From Strix aluco (taxonomy: Eukaryota > Chordata > Aves > Strigiformes > Strigidae), in NCBI RefSeq assembly GCF_031877795.1, contig NC_133933.1, forward strand, positions 28,569,029-28,633,028: 64,000 nt of DNA, written 5' to 3'. A program made the position numbers and the translations under genes. The notes under the pieces are model-generated. The model was not told the DNA's origin. It made no database searches and saw only the letters and a list, made by a program, of their open reading frames with translations. Positions 36,101-46,260 of the stretch are shown here, one piece after another; positions within the stretch are counted from its first letter, which is position 1, and each line of letters starts with the position of its first letter.

Positions 36101-37499
36101 AAACCAGTGGTGTATGCTGACTTCTAGGCATGCTGCTAATTTAATACTTCTGTTAAAAGCTAGTGATTTTTTTTTTTTTGCTCAGGAGACCCCTATTTTC
36201 AGGAATCTGAAGACCTAATGACCATGCTAAATGATACATTTAAAAGTACCCAAATTGATAATCCATGAAAACTGGAAAAATGTTTTTCATTCTGCCATTA
36301 GACTATTCTAGCTTGGACAGTAGTAACACTTGCATAGAAAGGTATATTCCTCGTCTAAATCCCATTCGGAGTACTTACAGCCGTGGAATCAAAAGTTCAT
36401 TACTTTACTCACAAATGCTAAAAAGTTTTTCATTTTACAACTCTTGCTGAAGAGCTGAAAAGAGGCACAGGTATTAAGTAAGTCCTCAGGCAGAATACAA
36501 CCCTAAGCAAACTAGAATATTCAACACAGCATAGTTTATTTGCGTGGATAATCAACCAAGACTTTTTCTGGTCTACAAAACTGGGTGCTGCCTTTCTTGT
36601 GATAAGCCGTAGAGTACTATAACATGTTAGTTCATGCTTGGTGGCAACAGGTTTGTTTTCCAAGATTGTGTAATCCAAATTCCTTTTCTAAGAGATGATT
36701 TTGAGAAGCACTATTAAATGGAATAATTAATGAGAGCACAGGATACTAGAGAAGTAAACCTTTTTTTTTTTTTTTTTGTGGTAAGCTTCAAACATTAAAA
36801 GTATCAATTTATGAAGACCGAGTATGATTTCAGGAATGGGAATTTCTGCTAGTGCGCTAAGTTTCTGCTTATGTTACAATCAGGTCAGTGTACCCAGCTG
36901 TAGCACATGACAGAGATTTTAGGAACACAGTTAGGGTCACATTTACAATACAAATTGGGAATGTGTTGCAACTGCATTCTTTGATTTGATTGTAATGTAG
37001 ATGACTGTAAGGCTAATTAAACATCATCTACTGTTCACAGGAGAAACCACCAGCTGTTGCTTAAGCACAGTTTAAAGACAGTTTTATATGAAACAGGTTA
37101 TGACATGGTTTCACCAACCAACAAGGACTGAGATTTTTCCATGTTATAACAAGACTCTGGAATTACTTTAACCTCGGTTTAAACACATTCAAAATATGTT
37201 TAATACAGGTCTTGCTAGCAAGGTGCTAAGACACTTCAAAATTCATTGCACATAGCTTCAGCTAACACTGACACAATAATGTCTCCTGTATTTTGACCCA
37301 GATAAAATCAATTTTCCTCTGCTGATAGTTAACCATTTGGTCAAGTGGAATGGTGTTGGTCTTTAATTTCACAAGGGTTTTGACACAACATTCAGGCCTG
37401 TCAAATTCACAATTTGGAAAAAAAAAAAAAGTTTCTCTCCTATACAGTGCTTTCATCTGCAAATCAAAAAGCACCTACTTAAGATCACTATCATTATGT

Positions 37500-37600
37500 C
37501 AATTTTCAGAGAAGAAAATTAAGACACAGGGATGTGCTGCTACATGTCCAAGATCAGTCTGAAGACTGGTAGCTAAGGTAACTGAGGTACAATCCTATGT
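37500..37600 (-). mobile_element. Possible MIR/CORE-SINE-like fragment
   Basis: Plus-strand gagaagaaaattaagacaca, then tgtccaagatca and gtctgaagactggtagc, follows the usual reverse-complement order of an amniote MIR (gaaactgaggcacag, gcccaaggtcac, agtctgtggc). It is weaker than the copy at 38,983. Confidence 0.35.
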
Positions 37601-38982
37601 CACTAAGTTATTTTGCATCTACTCTACTGTTTTGTACAGCATCTTAATATAATAATCCTGATGAAACTGAAGAAGGAACTGATATAAAAATTAATTTATA
37701 CCAGAGCAGAGGGAATATTTTGGAGGTAAATTCCATAAATCATTACAAGTCAATAAAGTCTCTAAATATAATTTAGAATTGTCACCTTTTCAGAAAAAAA
37801 AATGCTGTAACATGATTCCCTAGCAGTATAGAAAGATAATACATAATCCAGCCTATATATAATTGATAGGAGATTAACCATCACAGTTTTCTGGACAAAC
37901 TCGAACCAGCACAGGGGTTTGGAACCGAATCTATGATTTGTATCATTTTAACATCCCATTTTTGAAACAGCATGAGGAACATCTAATATAGTTTTAGTAT
38001 TTTATGAAACCACTCCCAAGTAGCAGGTAGGAACTATTGGTTTTAATCCCAGGGTCATATACTCGTGACAGCTCTTGGTAATCAAAGGTGTTTGTAAAGA
38101 TTCCAGGTTTCAGTGGTCCTAGAAAGCGGTAGTAGCACCAAACACAACAGATTTCCATATCGAGGACTCTTTGCAGTAACTGGCTATAATCTCTGGGAAG
38201 CTTGGTTTTTCTAAAGCACCTACTGCTGCAATCTCTGAGAGTCTAATACACACATTAAGCACCTCATTGAGTGATTTCATGAAAAAGTAATGATCTTCAC
38301 CCTTCCTAGTTTCAAGAGCTTCTCTTGGTTGGATAAGTTTGAAGCACATTTCATTTTGCAGAGTTTGTTGAGCTGACCTTTTAGTAAAAGCTCTTGCTGA
38401 CAAGTAGCCTGATTTTATTTCTTTTAGCTGGTTTTATTTCTTCTAGGGGACCCTGTCCTGCAGGTAACCAATACATAAAATATCCCCTCCAAATCTTCCC
38501 ATCTGTCAGCATGTTTATGCTTCTTGCAACATTATTTCATTAGCGGTTCAGGTCATTAAATAAGTTTGCTTCAAATGCAGAGAGACCTATGAAAGTGAAA
38601 GTGACCAGCTGTAAACCAGGAATTCGACTAAAAGACTTAAGGCAGCCAGCACACCACCTTGAGGCACAGATGCAGAAGTCAGTATTTGTTAAGAACAACA
38701 TTCTTACACCTGCCCCAGTGTGGGGAGAACCTGACAGAAAGCACACAGGTTAAAGCCTAGTTTTGATGCACGCTACCGTCTCATGCAACTTTCCACTCAA
38801 CAGGGGAAAGCCGTTTTCTGGCCTAAAGCTGAACTGTATAAATTCAGAGCACTGTGGCCCTATAACACATCTTATCATCTCATTCAGACACCTGATGTTT
38901 CTTCCAGATTGTTACTCGAAGCTCTGTATCTACACGTGGTCAAGCATAACTCAAGTTAAAATCTTAAATGGTGTCGCTTCTT

Positions 38983-39080
38983 AGTGCCTTGGCATAGCCA
39001 TATGTAAAATGGGGGTAATTACTTACTTTATTAAGGTGTGGTGTTTGTAAAATGTTTGAGACTCTCAGATGAAAAGGACT
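38983..39080 (+). mobile_element. MIR-type amniote SINE fragment, 3' half
   Basis: The order gtgccttggcatagcca, tatgtaaaatgggggtaat, tttgtaaaatgtttgaga and ctctcagatgaaaagg parallels the 3' half of amniote MIR elements (atctgtaaaatggggataat..., gtaaagcgctttgagatcct.ggatgaaaggcg). It is ancient, shared debris rather than a recent insertion. Confidence 0.6.
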
Positions 39081-39980
39081 TTCCTTGCAAAACGTAATTA
39101 TATTATTATGCCAGAGGTAAGGCATAGGCCCTGTGATTCCACATACAGTATTTAAATACAATTACTTATCTATCAAAATCAAGAATCTGCTATTTCTCCC
39201 TCTCTCAGCTCCTGATCCTCTTACCATTAATAATCTGAGTAATCCTGACTCCAATGAATGTGCTGACATACTCCTTCTGTAAGGTGTACAAGTAGCGCAA
39301 AAAGCACAGCAACTCAAAACCAGTATCAATTCTCATTTATGACCATTTTCCATAATTTCCACTATTTGTAAGAGTCCTTAAGTTCTGGTGTCACAGTTTT
39401 AGAGAAGTATCTCCCTTCGACATTTCTGCAGGTGCCCATCGGTATCAAAAGTATTTGTATACACTTTTCGGAAGGTAGATAACTTCAGATAAATGTAGTC
39501 TAAGGCCAAAACAATTTTGCAAGCTGTCCATCAGCTGTGACACGCGAGAGCACCTGGGCGTTTTCTTATACTCCCACCGTTCTTAAGCCTCCCGGGTCTG
39601 GGGCCATCCATCCAACACCGACCCCTGAGGGTGCTCCTGGCTTCCCGCAGCATCGGGAGGGCTTTCCCGCACCTCCCCCGCGCCAGCCGCCGCCTCTCAC
39701 ACCAACTCCCGGTTTTCTCCGGCCGGTTTTCCCGCGAGGCGCGTGCGTGGCGGCGGCACCCGGGTGGGGGGGTTCCCGCTATCCGATCACCGCCCATTCT
39801 GGCGGCGGAGGTCACGCCGCCAGCGGCAGAGCCAAAGGGCTCGAGTGGGAACAAGCAGGAGGAGCGAAGGTAGGGAGGGCGGGAGAAGAAACGGTGCCGT
39901 AAGGCGAGACGGAGGGAGATGAATGGCGGGTCACGGGGGGGCAGAAGAGGGGCGACAGGGGGGCACCCTGCCTACCTACT

Positions 39981-39996
39981 GGGGGGGGGGGGGGGG
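39981..39996 (+). repeat. Poly-G run (16 G) in CpG island
   Basis: G16 in the 5' half of the right-hand CpG island. Together with nearby G tracts it is quadruplex-prone and a likely site of assembly length error. Confidence 0.85.
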
Positions 39997-40130
39997 CTGG
40001 AAGGGGGAAGGAACGCAGGGGCTCCAACCCCACGCGTGCCAAGGCTGCCCCAGCGCCGCTCCGCACCCCGAGTCCTTCTGGGGGTGCCCCCCCCCACCCC
40101 GCCCCGGGCCGGGCCACCGCAGCGCGCCCA

Positions 40131-40148
40131 CCCCCCCCCCCCCCCCCC
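40131..40148 (+). repeat. Poly-C run (18 C) in CpG island
   Basis: C18, giving quadruplex potential on the minus strand, 135 bp from the G16 run on the other strand. Confidence 0.85.
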
Positions 40149-40161
40149 GCTCCCTCCCCGA

Positions 40162-40167
40162 CACGTG
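40162..40167. promoter_or_regulatory. CACGTG E-box
   Basis: A palindromic canonical E-box (MYC/MAX, USF type) in a G+C-rich context within the island. It is a single site and its function is unknown. Confidence 0.4.
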
Positions 40168-40461
40168 CGCGCAGCCCCACGGCGGGTCGCGACCGGCCCG
40201 GGCCCCGCGCCGACACGCGCGGCGGGAGGGGCGGGGAAGGGGCCGGTTCGCCCCGGCGGGGGGTGGGAGGAGGCGGAGGGGAGGGGGGTGGAGGGGAGGG
40301 CGCCCCGCGCCTGGCAGCTCTGCTCTCCTCGGGAGCGCGGCGGCCGGCACCCGCCCGGATTGGCAGGAGCCTGTGCCCTCCTCTTCCTCCCTCCTTTTCC
40401 CTCCTCCGCGGGGTGGGTTTCAGCCCTCCTCCTTCCTTGGGGAGGGGGGGAAGAATAGTTT

Positions 40462-40500
40462 AAAAAAAAAAAAAAAGAAAAAACAGAGAGAGAAAAGAAA
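40462..40500 (+). repeat. A-rich purine tract inside the CpG island
   Basis: Nearly pure A/G over 39 bases with one C. It breaks the G+C-rich island into two halves just upstream of the likely start of transcription, so it may be nucleosome-depleted. Confidence 0.7.
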
Positions 40501-40554
40501 TCCCAAGTCGCGTCCCCGACGTCTCCGGGCCCCGCGGCCGCAGCGGCCGCCCCA

Positions 40555-40569
40555 CATTCCTGGCATTCC
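40555..40569 (+). promoter_or_regulatory. Tandem TEAD (MCAT) sites, direct repeat with 3-bp spacer
   Basis: CATTCCTGGCATTCC contains two perfect CATTCC cores in the same orientation three bases apart. CATTCC is the TEAD1-4 binding core, and direct repeats with a 3-bp spacer are a known cooperative TEAD arrangement. The site lies about 400 bp upstream of the exon 1 donor, in or next to the likely start region of PTPN14. Confidence 0.6.
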
Positions 40570-40574
40570 TGGGC

Positions 40575-40967
40575 CGTGACTCCCCGCGCCGCCCCGGCCC
40601 CAGCCCGGCCCCGGCCCCGCCGCCTCCGGCTCGCCCGCCCGCCGGCCCCGCTCGCCCCCGCGGGACACCAGTCCCCTCCCTCCCGCCCTGCCTCCCTCCT
40701 TCCCGCACCCCACGGGCGGCAGCAGGAGTTCAGGGCGCCCCGGCCCCCCGCGCCGCCGCCGCCGGGCGGCCCCAGCTGTCGGCCGCCCCGCCGAAGTTCC
40801 CCGCGGTGGCCGGGCCGGGGCGGCGGGAGCGGGTCTCCCTTCCCCAGCGCCCCCGGGGAGCGGCCCGCCGCCCTCCCCGCCCGCTGCGGGTCCCGCGGGA
40901 GCCGCCGCCGCCCGGGCCGGGGCAGCCGCCTCCCGCGGGAGCGCACAAAGCCGGAGCCCAGCAGCAG
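40575..40967 (+). other. PTPN14: Probable PTPN14 noncoding exon 1 (5' end unknown)
   Basis: The 3' boundary is a consensus donor, cagcagCAG|GTAAGG, at 40,967/40,968 near the downstream edge of the CpG island. The 5' boundary is a guess. In the orthologues I know, the PTPN14 start codon is in exon 2, so exon 1 is untranslated. That fits the absence of a FERM-domain start (MPFGLKLRR-type) anywhere in the window. Transcripts would confirm the assignment. Confidence 0.5.
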
Positions 40968-43900
40968 GTAAGGAGCCGCCGCCGAGTTCGCTCGAGTTGG
41001 GGCTGGGGCGCGTCCCCGCGCCCCTCGGCCCCCACCCGCGCTGACTTTGGGACAGCCCGAGTCCGTGGGCGCCACGGGCAGCATTTGCGTCAGGCTCGCT
41101 GTGCCCCGCAACGGGCAGTTCCAGTATGCGCTGCGGTTTGGACGTTACGAAAATAGCTAAGCTTGGGTTACAAACGCCAGTCGGTGACCTGCGATAAACA
41201 AGCCTCGGACGGTCGGTCCAGCCTGGGAATTTAATCTGCTAGGCACCCAGATAACGTGGCGTTTGGATAATCGAGAGGTATTTGTAAAGAGCCGGGCGCG
41301 GGCAGGGCGCTCGGCTGGGCTGCTCGTATTTACACCGCGGCATGCCTGTGTTTGTCTCCCCCCGCCCAGGGGTTTACCTCCTCCTTTGTTAGGTACAGTC
41401 AAGCCTAAACTGGCCGGTCGTCTTCAGCAGATATGTTAACGCCGAGCTGTGCAGAAGAGATCGCAGCGAAGCAGGGGAGAATGACATCTGCTCTCATTTC
41501 TGATGTGGCAAAGTCAATGAATTCTTAAGATCCCAAACTAACTCTCTTTATTGGAGTGTATTTGGGACGAGCGTTACATAATGCATGTGTGGTATGGGGA
41601 TATAATGTGCACTGGAGCTTGCCTATCGAGAACGTTTTATCTCTAGATTTGCATAAAATAATCATATGTTTCCATTATAAGCAACTCTTTGGCAGTTTGT
41701 AACTTTAACAAGGTGGGAACAGACAGTGACCGGTAGAGACTCAGATTCACTATGTTGTTGCCCAGAATGTTTTCTGGGATTTTTGGCATGTAGCCTGAAA
41801 CCATAGCTGAAGGACATACTTTTACCAGAAGCCAGTTCTTTTTTCTTAAAACTCTATGAAGATAATCACTACTGGGTTTGGTTATTCTGAAAGCCCTGTT
41901 ATATGCTCAAGCTCTTTAGCGTCTGGAAAAATATGCATGTAAAATGGCTCCCCCCAAATCACAAGTCGCCACCTGCCAACCTCCATATCATGCAAGAAGG
42001 TAGTCAGGTCTTTTTGGGGAGAGCTCTCTGGTTATCCACCTGAGAAAGTCCCATCAAATATGAGTGAGAAAATACAGATTATACAGCTTTTGCTCTTGCC
42101 CTCTGGGGGGCCTGTAGCTGACATCTAGTACTTGTTACGTGGTGTAAAATAAAGCGTGTGTTGATATTATAGTAATGCAAATAAGCTCTAGGCCCTGTTC
42201 TGTTATTGGCAGTACTTTCTTGAACTTTTTTTTGGTTTCTGTAGGAGGCTGTGCCAGAGTTGCTTACAGGCAGAGGGCACTTGTGTGTATCTAATGGTCG
42301 TGATACGAAGGTTGGGAGCTTTGCAAACTTACGGTTTGAAGCACAGCCCATCGGCTAACAGGTAGTCCCCAAAATCTGTGGCAGAGCTTGTGGTCATCAA
42401 TTCCACCACTGCATTTGTGTGCGAGAAGCTTGAAAGCACAACTGTCTCTGCAACCTCAGAGGGTCTGGTGGTGCAGATTAAGGCCAGAGCAAGGGCTGTA
42501 GGACTGATGTCTGTACTGAGCAAATTGAGCTTTTTATATACATTATACTTACAGTTTTAAATGTGTCTTTTAAATGTTTCTGTAATAGTAGCAGAAGTAG
42601 CTTTGGTGCAGTGTTGTTCATGAGGGTTAATTAGCAACCAATGTTAATACTAATGACTGACTTTTCTCCTGGTCTTTCTTGTCCAGCAGAAGCTTGTGAG
42701 TCAGTTATCGTAACTTAGGTATAGAATGGCTTTCTGTGAAATACATCTGCTTTTGTACACTTAGCAAATTGCCTTGGCCGCCAGTGGCTCCTTCAATCTC
42801 GGAGAAAGTATTTAATATAAAAAAAAGAATTGTCTGCATACTTCTGGTCACTCTATGGTTTCCTTTTTTTGTGTTTCTTTTGTACCACTACAGCCAGAGG
42901 GGCTGCTCTTCATTCTGTTTCTCTTCATAACCAGTGAGGCTGTATTTGGTTAAATGTTACTTCAGTAGCTCATTTGAATCTGGATTTAAGTTTAGTAGAG
43001 ATATATGCAGTGTGAAAAGTGTACTTGAACTCCAGCTCCTCAGCTGGAAGCAAGTCCTCTGTTGCAAGGGTTAGTCAGCTGAGGGGGTTTTATAGACTGC
43101 TGGTAGTATACAAAGGTAAGAAGTTTTTAGCAGGCAGTGCTGCTTGGTAGCATATGTGTCCTAGTCCTGCAAAGACCCACCCATGTGCTTAAATTCACAT
43201 TCATGAATAGTGCTTTTGAAATCACGGAATTTCTTTTATATACATAATAATAAACAAGTATACAAGTCTTTGCAGGAGCCAGGCTATAATACTTAGTATG
43301 CAATATAGTTGTGCGTGTGCATCCAGCTCAATTACAAGAAGATTTCAATAAAGGCTTAACTTTTATGCTGAGCAGATGCCATAAAATTCTTTTTATGTCT
43401 AAGTCCCTCGTGAAGTGCAGTGTGTCTTGGCCTATTAAGCTTTGTGGAGTTCCACTGGAACAGCTCCTGGTCTGTGAAAACAAACCATTACCCTGTAGAT
43501 GTTCCTCCTGTGAGGAGTATGCCTCTGCATAAGATTCTCTGAAATTTTATGTGAAAAGGTCTGGTTCCATTTTTTTAAATCTACAGGTTCTCTATACTCT
43601 GTGGAAGCTGCTGACTCTACCTCTTAGATGGTTTTAAAAAATATATTCAAAAATAAAAAATAAAGACTAGATCCTAAAGGAACTGAGGTAGACCTGAGCT
43701 GAAGCCCAAGGTCATGATAAAAGTATGGTTTGGGTTCCACTGCACACCTACTGCAGGAGACCACAGATCTCAGTGGGCACTCGTAGCTTCCTCTGGTTGT
43801 GCTGGATCTGGTCCGCGTCCAGAGCAAGTGTAGCCTGTCCTGTGTAGGTGTCCATCTTCTGCCGAAGGCCTTTGGCTTGCCGTGCACTTGGAGCTGAGGA

Positions 43901-45589
43901 GGTGATCTATAAGGAGACATCTCACACGCTCTGAAGGAATAGGGCTCCTCACAAATGTGGAAATAGCCCCGGGAGCAGGAACTGCAGTCCGTGACTCTTC
44001 CCTCTTTCCTCTGGCCTGTAGGAGGGAGCGAGGAGAACTCTGGAATGTGAAAAGATCAATGAGTTGAATGTCCAAGTGTCCAAAAGCTGACAGTTAGGTG
44101 CTTTATCAATTTCTGGAGGTTTTGCAGACTTGTTCTTCATCTCTTTTGTGAAATAGTGTGATTTTGAGGCAGTAACACTATATCTTTATTTTTGGGTTGA
44201 GTGTGTTATTGGGATGGCTATTTTCTTTTTTTCTGTCTCTTGGTAGTATTTGGCTTGACTATCCAGTTTTGGGGGATAGTATTTTGTTTTGGTTTGTTTT
44301 TGTGGCTGTAAAGCCACCTGACACAATGGATCTTATGATTGAAACGTCTGGTTTTGTAATGATAAGCAACCAGAACACAAAATTGGAGCATGCTGAAAAT
44401 TTTTAAACTAAAAGATAGAACAAGGTACAGCTTATCTTAAATATGTGGGGAATCAAAATTGTTATTGATGTTATTTTTTTAGATGAAAATCAGATTTGGA
44501 TTTCCTTGTTAAATGCGTACATACTATCTTTTTCTTCTGCTTGCACCTCTTCTGTTCAAATAAACCTTTAGGTAATTTTAATCTGTTTATTCACAGCTGG
44601 TCCTTTGTTAGTCAAGAAAGCTTAGTATGGGTTTTACTGATTTCTTTAAGATAGCACAGTTGAGCTATTTTTCTTTTGAATTAATGAGAATGATTTTCAC
44701 TAGCTAAATCTGTTGTTTTTTACTTGTTACCATATAATGAAATACATTGTTAAAGCAAATTTATGGAATTCAAGGATGATTTCGTGTGAAGGTTTGAAGC
44801 ATTAAGAGCATTTTAATTTCACTGTCTTCAGCTTTCAGTGTCCATGCATAATATAATGAAATTTGGCCTAGTTTTAGTGGATTTGCAAGATTAGATTGTG
44901 GTCAAATAAAGGTAATGTAACAATGCAAATGCAATGCCTTGCCATCTGAATGATGTTGATTGGTATTTTTGCCTTTAGATGCAGAGGAAAGTAAAGAAGG
45001 CTTTAAGATTGCTCTTTAAAGTGCTTCTCAAGGTCAGTAAATCAGTGCTAAAAGTGCCATCTGGAATTAAGGACGTGAGACTATGATGCAGCACAAAGCA
45101 TGTAAAAGGAATGTGTGTATTTGTTTTAAAATATATTTCCCCCCCATCATTGCTGCCCTAATAAGCAGTTGTGCATATTATAGTCAACTATATATGAGCC
45201 ACTTCTGAAAATACCTAAGGCACTATAGACTTAGCACTAATTAACCATAAATTTAGGTAACATTACGAAGGATTTCTAACCAAAGGATTTTTCTGGAGGG
45301 AGTCAGGTATGTTGCATGTTGGATGGGTGATGTCCTGGGAAGAAGAAAACAAGGACCTACAGCCCACCTCTGATGTCCTGTAGACATGGTGGCTTCTTGC
45401 ATTCTGCTCATGTGAAGAGTTTAGATACTGAGCTTTGCTTAAAACCAAGTAAGTCTTTTGGAAACTGCAGCTCTGCTTTCTAGTTCTCAAAGAGTGTACT
45501 TTTTCTTATGACTAAGACTACTTTATTTTTTTGTCAGTAACAATGTAAACCTTAAATTACCATGTGATGTAGAAACAACTCTGAAAAGA

Positions 45590-46260
45590 GGGTGGTGAAC
45601 GTGTATGTTGGTGATCTAATAAACTAGATGAATGATGGTGTGCCAAAACTTGCTAATGATGCAAAAGTATTTGGATTAGGCAAGACTGAAGAAGACTGAG
45701 AAATTGTAAAGGGTATCCAAGAAAGCTGGGTAAAAGGGAAGCATAGCAGATGATGTTGATAAATTCAAGAATATGCATGGGTAAAAGGAAAGCATAGCAG
45801 ATGATGTTGATAAATTCAAGAATATGCACGTTAGAGGGAATAATCAAATTACTCGTTCATGTTACTGGATTGTAAATTACCTATATTTATTAAGGTGGGG
45901 AGGAAGATTTCAAAAATTTTTTATTTGAACTTGTGCACCCTCCTTGTGCTTAGCATTGGGCAGAAAAAAATGCCACAGTCATTGTTCAATGCTGTGTTAA
46001 TAACACAGAGGATATTATTAAACTGGTGCTCAGATTCACCTGGAATAATCAATTTGTGATCTCCTATCAAAGAGGAGAGATTGGAAGATATTCATATGAA
46101 GTTGAACTGAAAAGATTAGTGTAGCTTTGTTTCAAAGAGGTCAGTTAGAGGAGGTAGGATACATATGTGCAAAGTAATGTTTGACCATTAATTAGTAATA
46201 ATTTCATTACTTTTTGATACAATGACTAGTTATAGGAAGTAGTTTGAAAGAAAATGTATA
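45590..46260 (+). mobile_element. Decayed old CR1/L3-type LINE fragment
   Basis: In plus orientation the text follows, with many breaks, the end of a CR1-clade reverse transcriptase and the 3' region. Near 45,640 gccaaaacttgctaatgatg recalls the ...KLANDAK/FADDTK segment, then gataaattcaagaatatgca, and near 46,090 catatgaagttgaactgaaa recalls YEERLKRLGLF. It is far more diverged than the copy at 22,865 and includes an internal 51-bp duplication. Confidence 0.5.
45728..45829 (+). repeat. 51-bp tandem duplication, two copies
   Basis: Copy 1 is 45,728-45,778 and copy 2 is 45,779-45,829. Each starts gggtaaaagg and ends gaatatgca plus one base. They differ at two of 51 positions, so the duplication is much younger than the old LINE fragment in which it sits. 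Confidence 0.9.

Larger units (their letters stand above)
30031..39530. other. Intergenic region between CENPF and the right-hand CpG island
   Basis: About 9.5 kb with no supportable gene. It holds old repeat fragments (30,225-30,370; 33,011-33,105; 37,500-37,600; 38,983-39,080), a 45-bp alternating pyrimidine-purine tract (32,141-32,185), a TA-rich stretch (about 34,962-35,030) and T runs near 36,168 and 36,763. ORFs here are at most about 95 codons and resemble nothing. Confidence 0.75.
39540..41150. promoter_or_regulatory. PTPN14: Large CpG island, probable PTPN14 promoter
   Basis: About 1.6 kb of very G+C-rich, CpG-dense DNA between AT-rich flanks. It contains homopolymers G16 (39,981-39,996) and C18 (40,131-40,148), a CACGTG E-box (40,162-40,167), a tandem CATTCC pair (40,555-40,569) and an A-rich purine tract (40,462-40,500). 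CENPF lies head to head on the left. In human and other vertebrates the divergent neighbour of CENPF is PTPN14, encoding the FERM-domain tyrosine phosphatase that restrains YAP. The island is therefore assigned to PTPN14 by gene order only; no PTPN14 coding exon is inside the window. Confidence 0.7.

Noticed and set aside
39972..41111. 379-codon minus-strand ORF, the longest complete one in the window, and several 80-220 codon ORFs on both strands around it
   Set aside because: They lie in a CpG island where stop codons are rare. The translations are P/G/R/A low complexity and several frames are open at once. No protein family is recognisable.
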